This document shows positions 14,769-14,952 of a stretch of 14,952 nt of DNA, piece by piece. The notes beneath the pieces are model-generated. The model was not told where the DNA came from. It made no database searches and saw nothing but the letters and a program-made list of their open reading frames with translations. Source of the DNA: Thermoplasmata archaeon (GTDB lineage: Archaea; Thermoplasmatota; Thermoplasmata; Thermoplasmatales; Thermoplasmataceae); the NCBI GenBank assembly GCA_021833045.1, contig JAKBGP010000032.1, positions 1-14,952 on the forward strand, read 5' to 3'. Position numbers and translations under genes: made by a program. Position 1 is the first letter of the stretch, and each line of letters begins with the position of its first letter.

Positions 14769-14952
14769 TCAATTTATCACGCCTATAAAATATAACAGGG
14801 CCTCATCAGAGCTTTCAGGGGAGTAAATATGAAAATGATTCCAATACTTGATTATGGACCTAGCTAAATCTCTACCAAACCTCTTCCGGAGATTGTAATA
14901 CGCCTTGTCCTTTGTATCCAGTCCAAAGATCATAGCCGAATCCCTCCAAAAC
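14769..14952 (-). pseudogene. Copy 2 of the repeated family, frameshifted, runs off right edge
   Basis: Minus-strand reading frame ending at TGA 14769-14771. It encodes GLDTKDKAYYNLRKRFGRDL, then KYWNHFHIYS and DEALLYF, the same C terminus as the ORF at 9957-10253 (34 of 52 residues identical by hand count). Near 14925-14930 two bases are missing relative to copy 1: the upstream part (LEGFGYD) is in a different frame that soon hits a TAG. The two halves align with copy 1 across the break, so this is a decayed paralogue, or the site of a sequencing error. The 5' part lies outside the window. Function unknown. Confidence 0.6.

Noticed and set aside
1..14952. CRISPR array or insertion-sequence ends
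   Set aside because: No regularly spaced direct repeats and no DDE or HUH transposase gene with paired terminal repeats were seen.

Overview
The window reads as archaeal DNA of moderate to low GC, probably from the Thermoplasmata or a related lineage. This placement is inferred from signals and style, not from a marker gene. The signals are TATA boxes of the TTTAAATA type about 25 bp upstream of leaderless starts, GGAGG/GGTGA-type Shine-Dalgarno (SD) sites in front of operon-internal genes, and heavy use of AGA/AGG arginine and ATA isoleucine codons. The content is accessory: a broken integrase, two defence-type gene clusters, and repeated gene remnants. No rRNA, tRNA, CRISPR array or housekeeping gene was found.

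Left end (1-1340): a minus-strand tyrosine recombinase gene runs off the left edge and is split by a one-base frameshift. A 73-codon gene precedes it and its stop abuts the integrase start. A divergent 52-residue ribbon-helix-helix regulator lies on the plus strand. The 75 bp between the divergent genes hold a perfect 8-bp-arm palindrome and a TATA element readable in both directions. This looks like the control region of an integrated plasmid or virus.

Middle (1600-7800): a plus-strand run of tightly packed genes. A 48-residue ORF, a 162-residue helical protein and a PD-(D/E)XK nuclease-like protein come first. A short ORF that overlaps the next start as ATGA leads into a complete type III restriction-modification pair: Mod, a beta-class N6-adenine methyltransferase with a Cys4 insert, and Res, a DEAH helicase with a C-terminal PD-(D/E)XK nuclease. 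A convergent minus-strand gene (7902-9434) encodes an unrecognised protein with two N-terminal membrane helices.

Right part (9435-14952): a 520-bp non-coding stretch with several hairpins, then a minus-strand gene remnant. Next is the most interesting unit of the window, a plus-strand operon of four overlapping genes (10436-13218). It encodes a single-domain multiubiquitin-type beta-grasp protein, an E2 of the prokaryotic family E type, a JAB deubiquitinase-ThiF/E1 fusion, and a protein with a beta-sandwich-like N-terminal part and a C-terminal TIR domain. It reads as a ubiquitin-like conjugation and deconjugation pathway wired to a TIR effector, presumably for antiviral defence. The E2 has no cysteine at all, and the E1 has no cysteine at the expected thioester position. 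An unrecognised 275-residue gene follows on the minus strand. At the right edge is a second, diverged and frameshifted copy of the remnant at 9957, so the TIR-ubiquitin unit is bracketed by same-direction paralogous remnants about 4.8 kb apart.
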